A DNA stretch of 64,000 bases, from the NCBI GenBank assembly GCA_013339895.1, contig JABACO010000161.1, forward strand, positions 1-64,000, read 5' to 3'. The notes under the pieces are model-generated. The model searched no databases. It was not told the DNA's origin and saw only the letters and a list, made by a program, of their open reading frames with translations. The position numbers and the translations under genes are program-made. This document shows, piece after piece, positions 45,301 through 56,483 of the stretch. The stretch comes from Ephydatia muelleri. Lineage: Eukaryota > Porifera > Demospongiae > Spongillida > Spongillidae. Positions within the stretch are counted from its first letter, which is position 1. The number at the start of each line of letters is the position of its first letter.

Positions 45301-48300
45301 TCATGAGGGCATGTTTCACCCACTGTCTTGCTAGCGTGAGGCATGATGCAAATCTTATATTCAAGAGGAGACAAGAACTCGACTAGACCATCTTTAATGG
45401 GAGTTTCAACATGCTTTACCTGTCCCTATAATCATGATGAGCTGAATATTTGGAATGGGTCGATCCACATCAATGTTTTTACACACTCAGTTTATGTTAC
45501 AGAATTGAACACTTTAACTTAATATTTGTATAACCAAAATCACTTTGCTAAGAAAATAATGAGCACTGAATACTTGATAACCTTTGCAACTTTAGAACTG
45601 CAGGGTGAACTAAAAGTTTTCCTACCAAACAAGGGTCCCTATGATTGTCACGTGACTGCATGTGATGAGAAATTGTCCAGAACGTTTGAAGGTTTAGACA
45701 CGAGTCCAAAGCAAAATCAGTGAAGGTGGGGTTGGTTAAACATAAGGCATGCGAACCTACATATCACTGGCTAGTGGACTTGGGAGCTACCTGTTACATC
45801 TGTAGCACAAAAGAGTATTATAAGATTTATCACCCTTTGCAAAAGCCTCTTCAAGTTACACTAGGAGATGGACACCAAGTAGAAGCAATTGGGACTGGTG
45901 TTGTGACACTGAGACTGAACGTGCCAGGGAGAGATTCACAAATAGGAAGCTTAGACGATGTCCTCTATGTGCCCTAAGCTGACATACAATGGGCTATTCC
46001 ATAATATTATTGTACAGCCCTACTGATGACTAATATCAAGGTATCCCCCCAGGACATAAAGCCTCTACACCATACCCCCCCAGGACATTTATTTTGGACC
46101 CCCTCTGGACACACTTCCCTGTACATTACCATTGAACCCCCTCTGGACACAACCTGATGTAGGATACCCCCTTAGGACATTACCATTGAACCCCCTCTGG
46201 ACACATCTCGATGCAGGACACCCCCTTAGGACATTACCATTGAACCCCCCTCTGGACACATCTCGATGTAGGACACCCCAATAGGACATTACCATTGAAC
46301 CCCCTCTGGACACATCTCGATGTAGGACTCCCCCCTAGGACATTACCATTGAACCCCCTCTGGACACATCCTGATGTATGATACCCCCTAGAGCATTACC
46401 TTTGAAACCCATCCGGACACATCTCACTGTGCGACACCCCTAGGACATTGCCATCATTGCCATTGGACCCCCCTCTGGACACATCTCACTGCAATAGAAC
46501 ATCCCCCTAGGACATTACCACTGGACCCCCTCTGGACAACTTTTTTGGTCATCAGTAGGGGTGTACAATTATTTTATGGAATAGCCCAATGTGGGTTTCA
46601 AATATTAGAATAGGAAACTGGGACCCTAGTATACATGCACCTGTGTATAGGTACATGAAATGAAAATGGAACACAGCAAACACAACAGTTTAGTAAATAT
46701 AGGAATCACCTGTAGAGTGATTTTGTGGCGCTGCTGTTGGAGTTGGTGAGGTGATGGATGCACTTGAAGTTGGAGGAGGAGATGAAGTTGGAGCTGGCCC
46801 TGCATCCAATGAAAAAATTAGCTGCTTTGGCATTTTCTGATAAACTTACTACAATGTACATGTATTTTATCACAGCAAGGTGTGCTATAGGTTATCAAAT
46901 ACATATTGTAAAATAATGACTGAAAAGGTATCTTATTTGAAATGCTGAACTTGTTCATAATGGAACCTTATAGTGTGCTATCTGGTTACTACACAACAAT
47001 ATTAACTTGCCCACAAAGTGCCAACCATGCAGTTAATGGAGATGTTAATTAATCAACCATGTGCATACCATGCAGCATAATTTATACATACATGAGACGT
47101 AGATTGTGGTAGGGTTACTTGAACCAGCACAGTTGATGGCCACTGCTGAGATAGTGTAGTTGGTGCCAATTGTCAGACCAGTGAAGGTGACCATTGCAGA
47201 CCCATTGAGAAAAACTGCTGGTGTAGAATTGCTGTACCCATAGCTGCTATTACTGATGGTGACATTGTAGCTTGTAGGGAGACAACCACTGGAGGAGGGG
47301 TTCACTACCACTAGCACCATGCCTGGAACAATGGTATTTGCCACAACATTTGGAGCTCCAGGAAGATCTGCATCAATATATCATGTCATAACAGACACTG
47401 TCTGTTTATATGTACATGTAGATCATATCTTGAGCTGTAATTTTCAATAAGTACATGTGCATACACTGGTATGGAAATTAATGACAGGTACACGTACAGA
47501 TTTGATGTGAACAATACACAGCACATAATATGCATTTCATTACTTAATAGCGATGAGCACTGCAAATAACACTGCATTACAAGACAACATTTTCCTGGCT
47601 GTCATTCCGGTGTGAAATAAGGACACCTCTTTAATGAGAACACTCGATGCAAGTGTTTGTGTCATAGATGTTTCACTGCATATCGGCACACTACAGTGTA
47701 AGTGTACATGTACACATGATGAAGAAACGAATCAGTCAATTATTACCACCAATCCTTTCTCTCCATATGTAAGCACATTTTCCTATCATTGCAGAATACA
47801 GTATTCACATAACCAAAAAGAATCTGATGAAGGCATCACCCTGGTTTGCAGCGCAATCAATGGTTATGCTGTTGGAAAAAAGCTTTGAATTGGAATTTGT
47901 TTGAGTAGACCAGCATATGTTGCCTTATACATATATGTGTGCATGCTGCATGACACTTGAGAACTACACAAATAAGGCCACATGACAATGGAGTGCATTC
48001 CAAAGACACTGCTGTCCCTACATCTACATGTACAAGAATGATCATGCATGTTACCATATTGATACTCGGCACTGTTTAAAATATACACTCTTTTGACTAT
48101 TTGCAGTTGAATATATACCATGAAAACATTTGGACACTATAAACTTTCTCCATGCATTTACGATCTGCAACAAACTGAAAATACCATCCACTGATGGAAT
48201 GCAGGAATCATGAAATTATAGTCAATTATACAAATACATGTACAGTATACAGTACGTGACATACATGTACTGTACCAGTTACACTGATGATTACCAAGGA

Positions 48301-49183
48301 GATACTAAATATTAGTATGGAGTTTGTCACAGTAGTAGTACTCACATGCAAGATGCTGGGATCAGAGGACAGTATGATGTAAGCTCTGTATTTGGTTCAC
48401 ATGTACTAACATATTGAGGCAGTCCTATTTTAATTAGAGAAATTGTCACAATGACAGGTGCAATTATGTGAGGTAATCATGGGTCAATATCACAATTTAC
48501 ATGGTAGTGACTGACTGCCATAAGGATATTATATACATGTACAAATCACCACTACCATGGAAATTTGCTATTTTCTCCACGTGGGTAGGCAGTGTCCAGT
48601 CAATATAACAAATCAGAAGTCCAAGATATCAAGATAACTTTTAAATTCTGACAAAGTACAGAAATTGCAAGACACCATGATGTAGTTCCAATGGAGGGGG
48701 GGAGGGTGTGGGTGTCAATGGAGGAGGGAGGGTGTGGGTGTCAGGGGAATCGTTTACAGCAAACAAGTGACATACCAATCACACTGATGGGTGCTGAGCT
48801 GACAAATGTAGAGATTGAAGAAGTTTTAAAATTGGTGTTGTTGCATGTCACAGTGCTACCATTCATAGCAGCTGTAATGTTCACAGTCAAGATGGAGGAC
48901 AGACAGTATGTGGGATCAGAGGACTGTATATTGCTGGAAGCTCTGTAAGGTCCACATGTGTTGGTCACCTGAGCAGCACATTGTTGACTGACAAACTGTG
49001 ACAGCCTTATCTTATCAGGGAAAGCATTGGTAGGACAGGTGCCAGTGGGCAGGTTCCAGTCAGTAAGACCAGCAGCTGTTCCACTGGTGATGTTACAGGT
49101 GTAGGTCACCACAGTGTTGGGACATATACTTGATGTACAGTTATCTCCTCTGGCAGTGTGATATGGAAGACTCGGTGTTGAGC
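42115..49183 (-). CDS. Receptor gene 3: Ig-FN3-linker-TM-tail, intact
   Basis: Gene-level model on the minus strand: 49183-48776 (Ig), 47367-47092 (FN3), 46799-46710 (linker), 43140-43045 (membrane), 42979-42650 (tail a) and 42374-42115 (tail b, TAG). Exon lengths are 408, 276, 90, 96, 330 and 260; the five internal ones are divisible by 3 and all junctions are phase 1. The predicted product, without its missing leader, has about 485 residues: glycosylated ectodomain, one span and a tail of nearly 200 residues with several tyrosines. The 3.6-kb intron before the membrane exon has collected a palindrome, a copia piece and a minisatellite element. It is the only copy here with no visible lesion. 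It may act as a signalling or recognition receptor; that is inference. Confidence 0.75.
42435..42560 (-). pseudogene. Relic of an alternative membrane exon
   Basis: The minus strand reads TSCSTCMYCMIKGTVLGF, then WFLQLFKYSSFNTRRLPW. The same segment in gene 4 (about 39705-39845) reads TSCATCMYCMIKGSV. Its 3' edge aligns with the gene 2 membrane exon donor, but GTAGGT has become GTCGGT here and GCCGGT in gene 4. It suggests that a second membrane/tail cassette once existed. Confidence 0.4.
42650..42979 (-). CDS. Gene 3 exon: tail a
   Basis: 330 bases, phase 1-1, acceptor CACGTATAG, donor GTAAAC. Encodes a polar intracellular segment with GYNGTN and SYRNN. The latter fits the Tyr-x-Asn pattern bound by Grb2-type SH2 domains. 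Gene 2 has no counterpart of this exon; gene 4 has a broken one. Confidence 0.75.
43045..43140 (-). CDS. Gene 3 exon: membrane segment
   Basis: 96 bases, phase 1-1, after TTGAATACAG and before GTAGGTTGCC. Encodes VGVVIAGVMIGGLVLLVLSI then VIRGCSYR, a membrane span with a basic stop-transfer end. Confidence 0.8.
44138..44394. repeat. Palindromic element (257 bases)
   Basis: Arms begin ATTGGGACAGTTTCCGCGGA and include CATCGCGTTTGAATCGCTAT and GGATAACGCTATCGA. They pair over about 120 bases around a short centre. Located in the large intron of gene 3. A mutated single arm lies at 28195-28310, and a fragment at 56288-56315. Confidence 0.9.
44395..45525. other. Intron of gene 3, nothing recognised
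   Basis: AT-rich DNA with no exon or element ends that I can support. Confidence 0.5.
45720..45977 (+). pseudogene. Ty1/copia-like protease-region fragment
   Basis: Reads YHWLVDLGATCYIC, then LQVTLGDGHQVEAIGTGVVT and LDDVLYVP before a stop. This is the region around the copia aspartic protease and its conserved downstream LGDG...G.G.V...L.DVLYVP string. The catalytic Asp-Ser-Gly is Asp-Leu-Gly here, and no integrase or RT follows. An upstream frame (45526-45722) may be part of gag. A dead fragment in the intron of gene 3, opposite strand. Confidence 0.75.
45987..46592. mobile_element. Terminal-inverted-repeat element with minisatellite core
   Basis: Ends CAATGGGCTATTCCATAATA and, on the complement, CATTGGGCTATTCCATAAAA pair over about 45 bases through CTACTGATGAC. 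Between them lie about nine to ten tandem units of roughly 50-60 bases with GGACATTACCATTGAACCCC and CTCTGGACACATCTCGATGT. No coding content. Confidence 0.8.
46710..46799 (-). CDS. Gene 3 exon: Pro/Thr/Ser linker
   Basis: 90 bases, phase 1-1, after GGATGCAG, before GTGATT. Encodes PAPTSSPPPTSSASITSPTP and onward. Probably an O-glycosylated stalk. It is about three times as long as the gene 2 version. Confidence 0.75.
47092..47367 (-). CDS. Gene 3 exon: FN3 module
   Basis: 276 bases, phase 1-1, acceptor TTGATGCAG, donor GTATGT. Starts DLPGAPNVVANTIVPG and ends YTISAVAINCAGSSNP. Nearly the same as the gene 2 FN3 exon, with one extra codon (AVFLNG against AFLNG). Confidence 0.85.
47368..48690 (-). 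other. Intron of gene 3 with the second-Ig relic
   Basis: Aligns with the gene 2 intron. The relic of a second Ig exon is visible at about 48630-48290 (GTCCAGTCAATATAAC and GGGATCAGAGGACAGTATGA on the + strand) without the hAT insertion found in the left arm. Confidence 0.55.
48776..49183 (-). CDS. Gene 3 exon: Ig-like module (intact)
   Basis: 408 bases, phase 1 at both ends, acceptor TTTTTCTCCCCAG, donor GTATGT. It encodes about 136 residues with [38 protein letters not shown]. The core Cys-Trp-Cys spacing is Ig-like, and several Asn-x-Ser/Thr sites imply secretion. This is the reference copy against which the lesions in genes 1 and 2 are read. Confidence 0.82.
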
Positions 49184-49346
49184 CTGGGGAGAAAAATACA
49201 ACGTTCCAAATTTGCAACCATCTAACCGATCATTTTTACATACAAGTATAAGAATGACATCACTTGTTTGTTGTAAGCCTCCTACATGTATGTGCACTTT
49301 TTTACCTGCAGCCTGATGTATTTTTTGGCAGCCAATAAAGCTAACT

Positions 49347-49482
49347 CATAGGCGTAGGAACCGGGGGGGCAGAGGGGGCCTTGGCCCCCCAATCTTGGGC
49401 ATTATGTGTATAAAGTATGCTGAATTTATATTAGACACACCCTTTGGGCCCCCCCAATCCTGTTTACGTTCCTACACTTCTG
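49347..49482. mobile_element. Small GTAGGAAC-ended element, right arm only
   Basis: 136 bases with ends CATAGGCGTAGGAAC and, on the complement, CAGAAGTGTAGGAAC, and G or C runs inside. The left arm has CTGAAGGAGTTTGCTTTATT without it (about 22985), which marks the empty site. Target duplication is uncertain. Confidence 0.7.
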
Positions 49483-49653
49483 TACCTCCTTCAGACATTT
49501 GTATGTACCTAAAAGATAGATGTGTACTTAAAAACTTGGGCTTATTGTGTATTTAAGAGGGAGATTACTGTATATTTACCAGGTCATCAGGTGAATGATC
49601 GCATGCTGCGCTTGCGCAAACAAAAGCACACAAATGGCATATTTCTTCTACAG

Positions 49654-49672
49654 AGGAGGGGGGGGGGGGGGG
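49654..49672. repeat. Poly-G tract
   Basis: Counterpart of the poly-C tract at 22677-22705 in the other arm. Confidence 0.9.
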
Positions 49673-50979
49673 GTTGTGCAAATATAACTTTACACTAGTA
49701 ATATATGTGGTAAATCTCTTAGGCAAAGGTACATGTATATAAATACGTTCCGCTCATCGTTATTTGGTAGTAAATGATGGTTAAAGTAGATCAAAATTAT
49801 AATTGGGTTAACCCTGTAATCGTCGGGACTGTAAGACATTAAGTGAACATGTACATGTACATGTCTATTACTCAGCTTCCATATAGGGAGCAGTGGTGGT
49901 GATAAAAGCAAAGTATGATGATGGAACAGAAAACATATAGCTCAGGTGTGCATGAAATGTACATCATGCACTCAGTATATGATATCAAGAGGGAAGGATA
50001 TGTGTGCACGTGCATCTTAGAATATGCACATACCTTGCCTGATGCCAAACATAAGTAATAACAATATTGCAGTCTGCCACAACATCACAACCTGCCATGG
50101 TGGGTTAAAACTCAGATTTCAAACATCATATGGAAACTTGCACAAACCCACAAGTGACATACATTCGAATTCTACATCTGAAACATACTGTTACAACTGT
50201 ACATGCAATTACCAATAAGAACAAAATCGTGATTTGTGCCAATATACGTAGAAGATGATGCGTGTTTTTGTTGGCTGAACAAAGCGAATTAGAAGGAATC
50301 TAGTTGATTTTTCACACAGATCTATCATAATGGCCCGAATGTATTCACCTAATGAGTATGTTGGTCTTGGGACGAAAGGATGTTTGTTTACATTCCGCCA
50401 TAATCTTACTGTAGCAAAACCAGACATAAGACAACAACACGCAGATGTTCAATTGCGTGACGACTGACACACAAATGAGTTTTTGGATCACTGTTAGGTA
50501 AACAACCTTGTGAATCTGGTAAGCAATGGAATGTTACCACACTAGAGTGAAACAAGTCAAAAATGACAGAATATGCCCCGAAGATCGTCCATGTATTTTG
50601 CGCTTTTCTATACTTTCCAGCCATAATAATTCCTCCAGCTGTCATAAAACACTTTATCACCTTCAGGTATCGCTTAATTGTCTTTGCGAGGATATAATGG
50701 TCAAGATGGATTATAATTACCTGGATGCATGTCCATTGCATGCCAAATGCTTTTTGCCAGTAGGGAACAAGTACATGTATTGTTAGGTGTACAAGTATGT
50801 TATTATGATGTAATGGGGCACTTGTGTCAAGAAAATATTTACATCTGCTGACATAAGTATTACAAATTGTCAGAAAGTTTAATTATCAATTACCTTGAGA
50901 GGTGTAAATCACATGAGGCCAGATGGGTTTGAGCAGGCTGTCAATACATAGCATGCAACACGTGATGCCCTCTGTTAAC

Positions 50980-51715
50980 TCAGGGTCAAGATAACAGTTG
51001 GACGATATGCTTTAGATTTTATTGCAACTTCTCATATTTTTCAGTCCTCATATGAAGTAACTTTGGTGAAAAAAAAATTAATGGTTTACGAAATACATCC
51101 TCATGAATAATTTATGTTTCTCCACATTTTTGCTCCTTGCTGAGCCCTTACTTTGCTCTCACAGATTTGGTATCAAATCAATGCTCTTTTGATGTACAAT
51201 ATGTGTTTATGATAGAGGTTAAAGGGTTAAAAATTATATGTGTTTATCACATGGTTAACAGAATTCAGACCACTTGCTGATTGAAACTCAACCTTTTTTT
51301 TAATACATGTAGCCACACCCTGTTGTAATGTAAAATAAAAAGTCTGAGTATCAGTTATCTCTGGGAACCACAAACGATTGAACATCAGGATGCCATTTAT
51401 CTTTTTTTGGCACCTGTCAGTGTTTACAAGTGTTTAGATGCATCACAAGTGGTGTTATGTAATTGTTAGTACATACCATACATTGAGGACAGTCCCAGGG
51501 AAGCGACGTCTTAAATAGGAATAATACGGCGACCCCACTGGTGTACTAACAATCCCTCTTGGCAAATGCTGAGAAGAATCTGGCGTGCTTGGTATTGAAG
51601 TACCTCTACGGGAAGATATACGGAAATATTCGTTGATTCGCAAACCGCGAATTAATTACTTCTGACTTGTGACCACTCATTTCTGGATATGAAAGACATT
51701 AATGTATTTTAATAT
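50980..51715. other. Segment private to the right arm
   Basis: The left arm passes directly from the GGCATCACGTG block to the sequence matching 51720 onward, so about 740 bases are extra here. No terminal repeats or coding frame were recognised. Confidence 0.5.
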
Positions 51716-52444
51716 GAATGGTTTATCTATGTTACACAGAAATCACTTTGATCTTATGATGTTTGATGGTACCATTACCTAGATCTGAAACATCATTTGC
51801 AAACTGCTACATACACAAAAAAGTATTTTTTTAACGACAAATTTTCAAATTGTACATCTGAAAATCACTGTTACGATTACAAGGAAAAGATTTGTGCAGA
51901 GATGCTGCATGTTTTATGCCAATATATGTAGAGGTTTTGTTGGCTGAACGAAGTGAATGAGAAGCAAACTAGTTATATGCTCTCTCTGATTAATGTAGTA
52001 GCCACGTGAAGTGGTATACAAGTACAGTCATTATAGGTGAATACGTTCGGGATGTGCGCTGGGAACCATCATAGAATCTGTACAGTGTCTTGACCCGCGT
52101 CTGGGGACGACCATTGTTTGTTTACAATCCGCCATTTTTCCACTCTAGTTTAGCCAGACGTACACTCGTAGTTCGCGGAGTGGCGATAGTTTTCCCATCT
52201 ATTCTGAATGACCTCGCTCTAATCCTAACACGAACCCTAAAACCAAGTCCATTGAATACCCACAACGAGCATACACTTCGAGCGGGTAAAGATACAATAC
52301 CAACAACACACCGCGGTGACCGCGTAGCGGTATCGGGTTGGCCTTTTAGTGGCACTACCACGCACACACCACCCAACAACTCACCTATTCTGGCAATGGG
52401 AAAGTAGTAATAGTATACTTCTGTACAATGTACAATAAAAAGGT

Positions 52445-53900
52445 AAGCCCCACGGATCTGAACCTGCGTCAGCAGGTTCAATATAGGATTGATTGAGGAG
52501 TCATGAATGTCATTAAAAAATTTCAGTTGCGTCGCGAGGGACAACGAAGAAACGGATAGCTTTTCTCTTTGCAGCAATCGAACGACAACACCAAGATCTA
52601 CGTTTTGGTGCTAGTTTCATGTCATAAAACTATGCCCTTCTAGACCAACTAAGAACCTGTTTCTCGTGCCCATGCCCAAAAAAATTGTTGGTCGTCGTCG
52701 TCGTCTTCTTCTTCTTCTTCTTCTTCTCCGTCAAGTATAACTCACGCTAGGAATGGTTTTAAAGAACGGCGATAGTACCAATCGCTTCAGAATTTACCGG
52801 CGCGGTGCCCCTTAAGGTAATAAAGAAGCTACAACGAAAAAGTACTATATACGGTATGGGTATATTACTATGTTCTAAATACAGGAGTATGGATAATTTT
52901 AGGCAGTATAAATACTCCAACAGGCACAAAATTTATTTTGGTGTCAGTTTAATAGTCGTTACTTATTTTGGCTAGTGAAGTTGTTTTTCTAAAAATGCCT
53001 TCGCGTAATCGAAAGAAGAGAACGAAGCAACGAGCGGAATACCTCCAAAAGCAAGAAGAGAACAAGGCTAAAGCCCGAGAGCGCTACAAGGCCGACCCTG
53101 AAAAAAAGAAGGCCTCTGTACGCGAGAGCTACAAGGCCGATCCTGAAAAAAAGAAGGCCTCTGTACGCGAGAGCTACAAGGCCGATCCTGAAAAAAAGAA
53201 GGCCTCTGTACGCGAGAGCTACAAGGCCGATCCTGAAAAAAAGAAGGCCTCTGTACGCGAGAGCTACATCGCAAATATTGAACCTAAGCGTGCTGCTAAA
53301 AAGGCAGCGATATGGAGAGGACCTCGAGGAGAACCGTGCTGCTAAAAGGCAGCGATATGGAGAGGACCTCGAGGAGAACCGTGCTGCTAAAAGGCAGCGA
53401 TATGGAGAGGACCTCGAGGAGAACCGTGCTGTTAAAAGGCAGCGATATCAAGAGAGCGTCGAGGAGAACCGTGCTGCTAAAAGGCGGATATACAGGGGTA
53501 ATTCAGCTACAATTAAGGCAGCTAGAATGAGTCGGTATTGGAAGGGTCGTAGAACTACCACTACCACTACCACTACCACCCAAAGGTATGTTATAGCATG
53601 CTGTATGTACCATTTAAAATCTAAGGGCTGCTATGCACGTGGCTCATGGCTTCCTGTCATGCACACATTAACACTCTTGTATGCCTGCATGACATATTAT
53701 CAGATGTACAGTATGGCTTCCTACACGGGATGTTCCCTGGTAAAGGTCAATGTTTGTACAAAAGGTTATTTGTACATGTACATGCATCTGTGTCTGTTAC
53801 ATTGTAAATGTGATGTGCAATAAAGGACTATACACATGTGTGTACTACTGTAAATTGCATTTTATTAACAAGTCTGTCATGCGCATCCAACCCTTGCATG
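52445..53900 (+). repeat. Inverted duplication C, left arm
   Basis: Reverse complement of about 57770-59045. Shared items are the hairpin GAACCTGCGTCAGCAGGTTC, the CTTCTTCTTC/GTCGTC run near 52700, the KADPEKK-repeat exon, and the block ending CATGCGCATCCA. Confidence 0.88.
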
Positions 53901-54452
53901 CATTGGATTATCAGATGTACAGTAAGGCTTCCCACAAGTAAAAGTTCCCCATGTACATGTAAAGGGTACAAAAGGTAATTTGTGTCTCTCACATTGTTTT
54001 AAAGGTCCACTACACATGTGTGTACAGAAAATTGAGTTGTATGAAAATAAAATAATTCACGTTATGCGCAGTTGGTAAAATGTTTTGATACATGATAAGG
54101 CATAATGTGTGGTAAAATAAAAGTACTGCAACCCTATCTTCTCCCATATAGTTACTCCCTGTTTGAGCCCAACTCTCGCACACTAGCAGAGTATGGAGTG
54201 AGTCTTGAAAAAGCAATTCTTAGGGATAGTGAGCTTCTGAGTGATGTAAACAATGCTTTCTGCAATAGCCATCCATTGCTAGCTCAAAAGGTTGTTACAA
54301 GATCTGCCCGTGCAGCAGTAAGTAAGATTAGTGCAGATGCATTACTTGCTAAAGCAATAAGTGTACGAAGATCACAGGCAGGGTCACTGCTAAAAACTAT
54401 CCGTAAGGTTAATGCAAAGAAGTTGCAAGAGAGTGATATTTTAGTCCCCGGG
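52995..54452 (+). pseudogene. KADPEKK-repeat gene, + copy, frameshifted
   Basis: Exon 1 (52995-53585) starts MPSRNRKKRTKQRAEYLQ and runs through four repeats of SYKADPEKKKASVRE and several of AAKRQRYGEDLEENR, then RRIYRGNSATIKAA and a Thr run, to donor GTATGT. Five A at 53298-53302, where later repeats have four, shift the frame and give a stop at 53345. Exon 2 (54152-54452) starts SYSLFEPNSRTLAEYGVS and ends before GTAAGG; its phase fits exon 1 of the intact minus copy. Highly basic and coiled; I do not recognise a domain with certainty. From memory, such repeats occur at the N terminus of large sponge and cnidarian proteins, some linked to Helitrons, but that is unverified. Confidence 0.6.
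53901..54151. other. Intron of the KADPEKK-repeat gene, + copy
   Basis: No further exon is recognised between the end of duplication C and exon 2. Confidence 0.5.
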
Positions 54453-54469
54453 GTAAGGCCATGCGGGTG

Positions 54470-54851
54470 GCGGGGGCAGTAAAAAAGGCGGGGGCAGCAT
54501 TGGGGGGAGCATCAGCGGGGGTATCGCTGCAGGCGGTGGGTCCAGCGCTGCTGCAGGCGGTGGCCGCGCTTCTGCTGGCGGTGGCGGAGGGTCCAGCACT
54601 GCTGCAGGCGGGGGCGGGGCTTCTGCTGGCGGTGGCCGTGGGTCCAGCGCTGCTGCAGGCGGCGGCGGCACTTCTGCTGGCGGTGGCCGTGGGTCCAGCG
54701 CTGCTGCTGGCGGTGGCGGGGCTTCTGCTGGCGGTGCCCGTGGGTCCAGCGCTGCTGCAGGCGGCGGCGGCGGCACTTCTGCTGGCGGTGGCGGATCTTG
54801 GACATCCTCGTCAAAGAAGTCTATCCCTATCATTAAGTTGTCTTCAGCCAT
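54470..54851. repeat. GC-rich minisatellite, coding-like on both strands
   Basis: Units of about 33-36 bases such as GGGTCCAGCGCTGCTGCAGG. On the + strand one frame gives GGSSAAAGGGRASAGGG and runs on to SWTSSSKKSIPIIKLSSA. On the minus strand one frame begins MAEDNLMIGIDFFDEDVQD at 54851 and continues with PPPAEAPPPPAAALDPR repeats to 54441. Either could be a low-complexity exon; similar Gly/Ser/Ala repeats at 56930-57270 and 57575-57750 suggest that the + reading is the shared one. Confidence 0.55.
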
Positions 54852-55349
54852 CTATGTGGCAGACAGATTATTGAAACAACTCGCAAAATATAGTATTTAC
54901 CTTTGATGAATTTTTTCAAGAGAGAAATGTGCTGTTCTGCGGGTCATTGGTTTATACACATGTACAGCCATGTGTTCTAGCTGTGCTATAATTCTATTGG
55001 CCCAATTTCATCCGTCCATTCACTGATTGGTCGCTTATTCATGCATGACATCACATACTGAGTGGGAGGAGTGAAGTGTGTGTGTGTGTAGGTGTGCTAA
55101 AATTCTATTGGTCAAATTTCATCCAATCACATGACCTGAGGTGCATGCAGGTGCAGTGGTGTTGAAATTAGCACATCTGATACATTCTGCTGTTAACTAG
55201 CTATCACTTATGGAAATTTATTTTTGTAAATGACAGCAGTTACTCAAACTTTTCCAAGATCTGCAATGTGCAAGTCCATTGTGATGTATATACCATGCTA
55301 TAATTGTTGCAAACAAAAGAGTATAAGTTGTGCAGACATTTTTACATAC

Positions 55350-55613
55350 ATGTATATGTCAGCTCTGAGGTCTTCAATGGACTTTTGGAACAGTGAATTT
55401 GTTTTTAACACTATTGCTACTTCTTCACTAGTGAGCTTGCGACACTCATTTGTACATTTCCATTTCAAAGGGCGCATGGTGACCTTATCCCTGTCCTTTA
55501 TCTCCTCTGCCACTACACACCTACCATTGAGGTCTACTGGAATGGCTCCATGCTGTTTTCTGTGAGTGTACGAATTATCAAAGAAGTAAGGCTCAGCCCC
55601 AGCAGTATGAAAC
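55350..55613 (-). CDS. C-terminal exon of the KADPEKK-repeat family
   Basis: Acceptor GGGCATAG on the minus strand, donor GTATGTAA. Encodes FHTAGAEPYFFDNSYTHRKQ, then a stretch with Trp-Lys-Cys and CTNECRKLTSEEVAIVLKTN. This module (HT..AEPYF, then C..EC+.L) is recalled from large sponge proteins that start with KADPEKK-like repeats, so it is placed with the minus-strand gene at 58528-58074. That joining across the low-complexity region is inference. Function unknown. Confidence 0.5.
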
Positions 55614-55620
55614 CTATGCC

Positions 55621-55712
55621 CGGGGGGGGGGGGGGGGGGGGTGGGGGGGGGGGGGGGTGGGGGGGGGGGGGGTGGGGGGGGGGGTGGGGTGGGGGTGGGT
55701 TGGGGGGGGGGG
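55621..55712. repeat. Poly-G with T interruptions
   Basis: A run of G broken by single T, directly upstream (minus sense) of the FHTAGAEPYF exon. Pro-rich or Gly-rich frames here are artefacts of the tract. Polypyrimidine on the minus strand, so it may serve as the tract before the acceptor. Confidence 0.95.
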
Positions 55713-55973
55713 GAGAAGAGAAGAGGAAGAGGCCGAGGAAGAGGAGGCGGCAAAACTATTTATTTTATCAAAAACAACTACACTTATCACTATTAATTTT
55801 ATTGTTATTATAACATTAATTTTACATACGTATTTATTAAAGTTATATAGTAACTTGTGGTCGGGGCAATGCACAAAGCGTTCGTAAGGTATAGACATTT
55901 TGTCCATTGCACATCGTTCCTCATCACATTACAGTTATGAAGCTTCGTTGACACGGAGAAAAAAAACTTATGA

Positions 55974-56272
55974 AACAAGTAAATAAAAACCTTCTCTAAC
56001 GAGAAAGTTGGTGGGCATATAGGATTGACAATGTTGGTGTAAAAAGCACGGAAACAAGTGTGACAGAAATGTTACTGGAAAATTGAAATAGGCCTATATT
56101 TAGCCCATTTTCTCAGGCGTGCGCTGCCTAAATGTGACTGGGCTAAATATAGGCCTATTTCAATTTTCCAGTAACATTTCTGTCACACTTGTTTCCGTGC
56201 TTTTTACACCAACATTGTCAATCCTATATGCCCACCAACTTTCTCGTTAGAGAAGGTTTTTATTTACTTGTT
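55974..56272. repeat. Palindromic element, copy 1 (299 bases)
   Basis: Arms start AACAAGTAAATAAAAACC and include TCTCTAACGAGAAAGTTGGT, GTAAAAAGCACGGAAACAAG and AAATAGGCCTATATTTAGCC. The spacer is about 35 bases. Arms match each other almost perfectly, including variants that differ from copy 2. Confidence 0.92.
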
Positions 56273-56483
56273 ATTATAAAAATTAATGTTATAAAAATGC
56301 ATCGCGCTATAACGTCCCAACGGTGATACATGTGTCTGATGATGGTACTAACACTCACACTCACAAACATTGTCACATGCACATGCATTGTATTGTGCAT
56401 GTTTGTACTGACCACTGATTCTATGTCAATTTGTGTACCAAACGTTCTGTACATGTATCGTGTCTCCATAGATTGAATTGTAC

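Larger units (their letters stand above)
46700..52395 (-). repeat. Inverted duplication A, right arm
   Basis: Reverse-complement homologue of 18650-26330, holding the Ig, FN3 and linker exons of gene 3. It lacks three transposons found in the left arm and carries a private small element (49347-49482) plus about 740 unmatched bases at 50980-51715. Confidence 0.9.

Noticed and set aside
52461..52480. Hairpin GAACCTGCGTCAGCAGGTTC as a transcription terminator
   Set aside because: Not followed by a T run, and intrinsic terminators of this kind are not expected in an animal genome; it is simply shared by both arms of duplication C.
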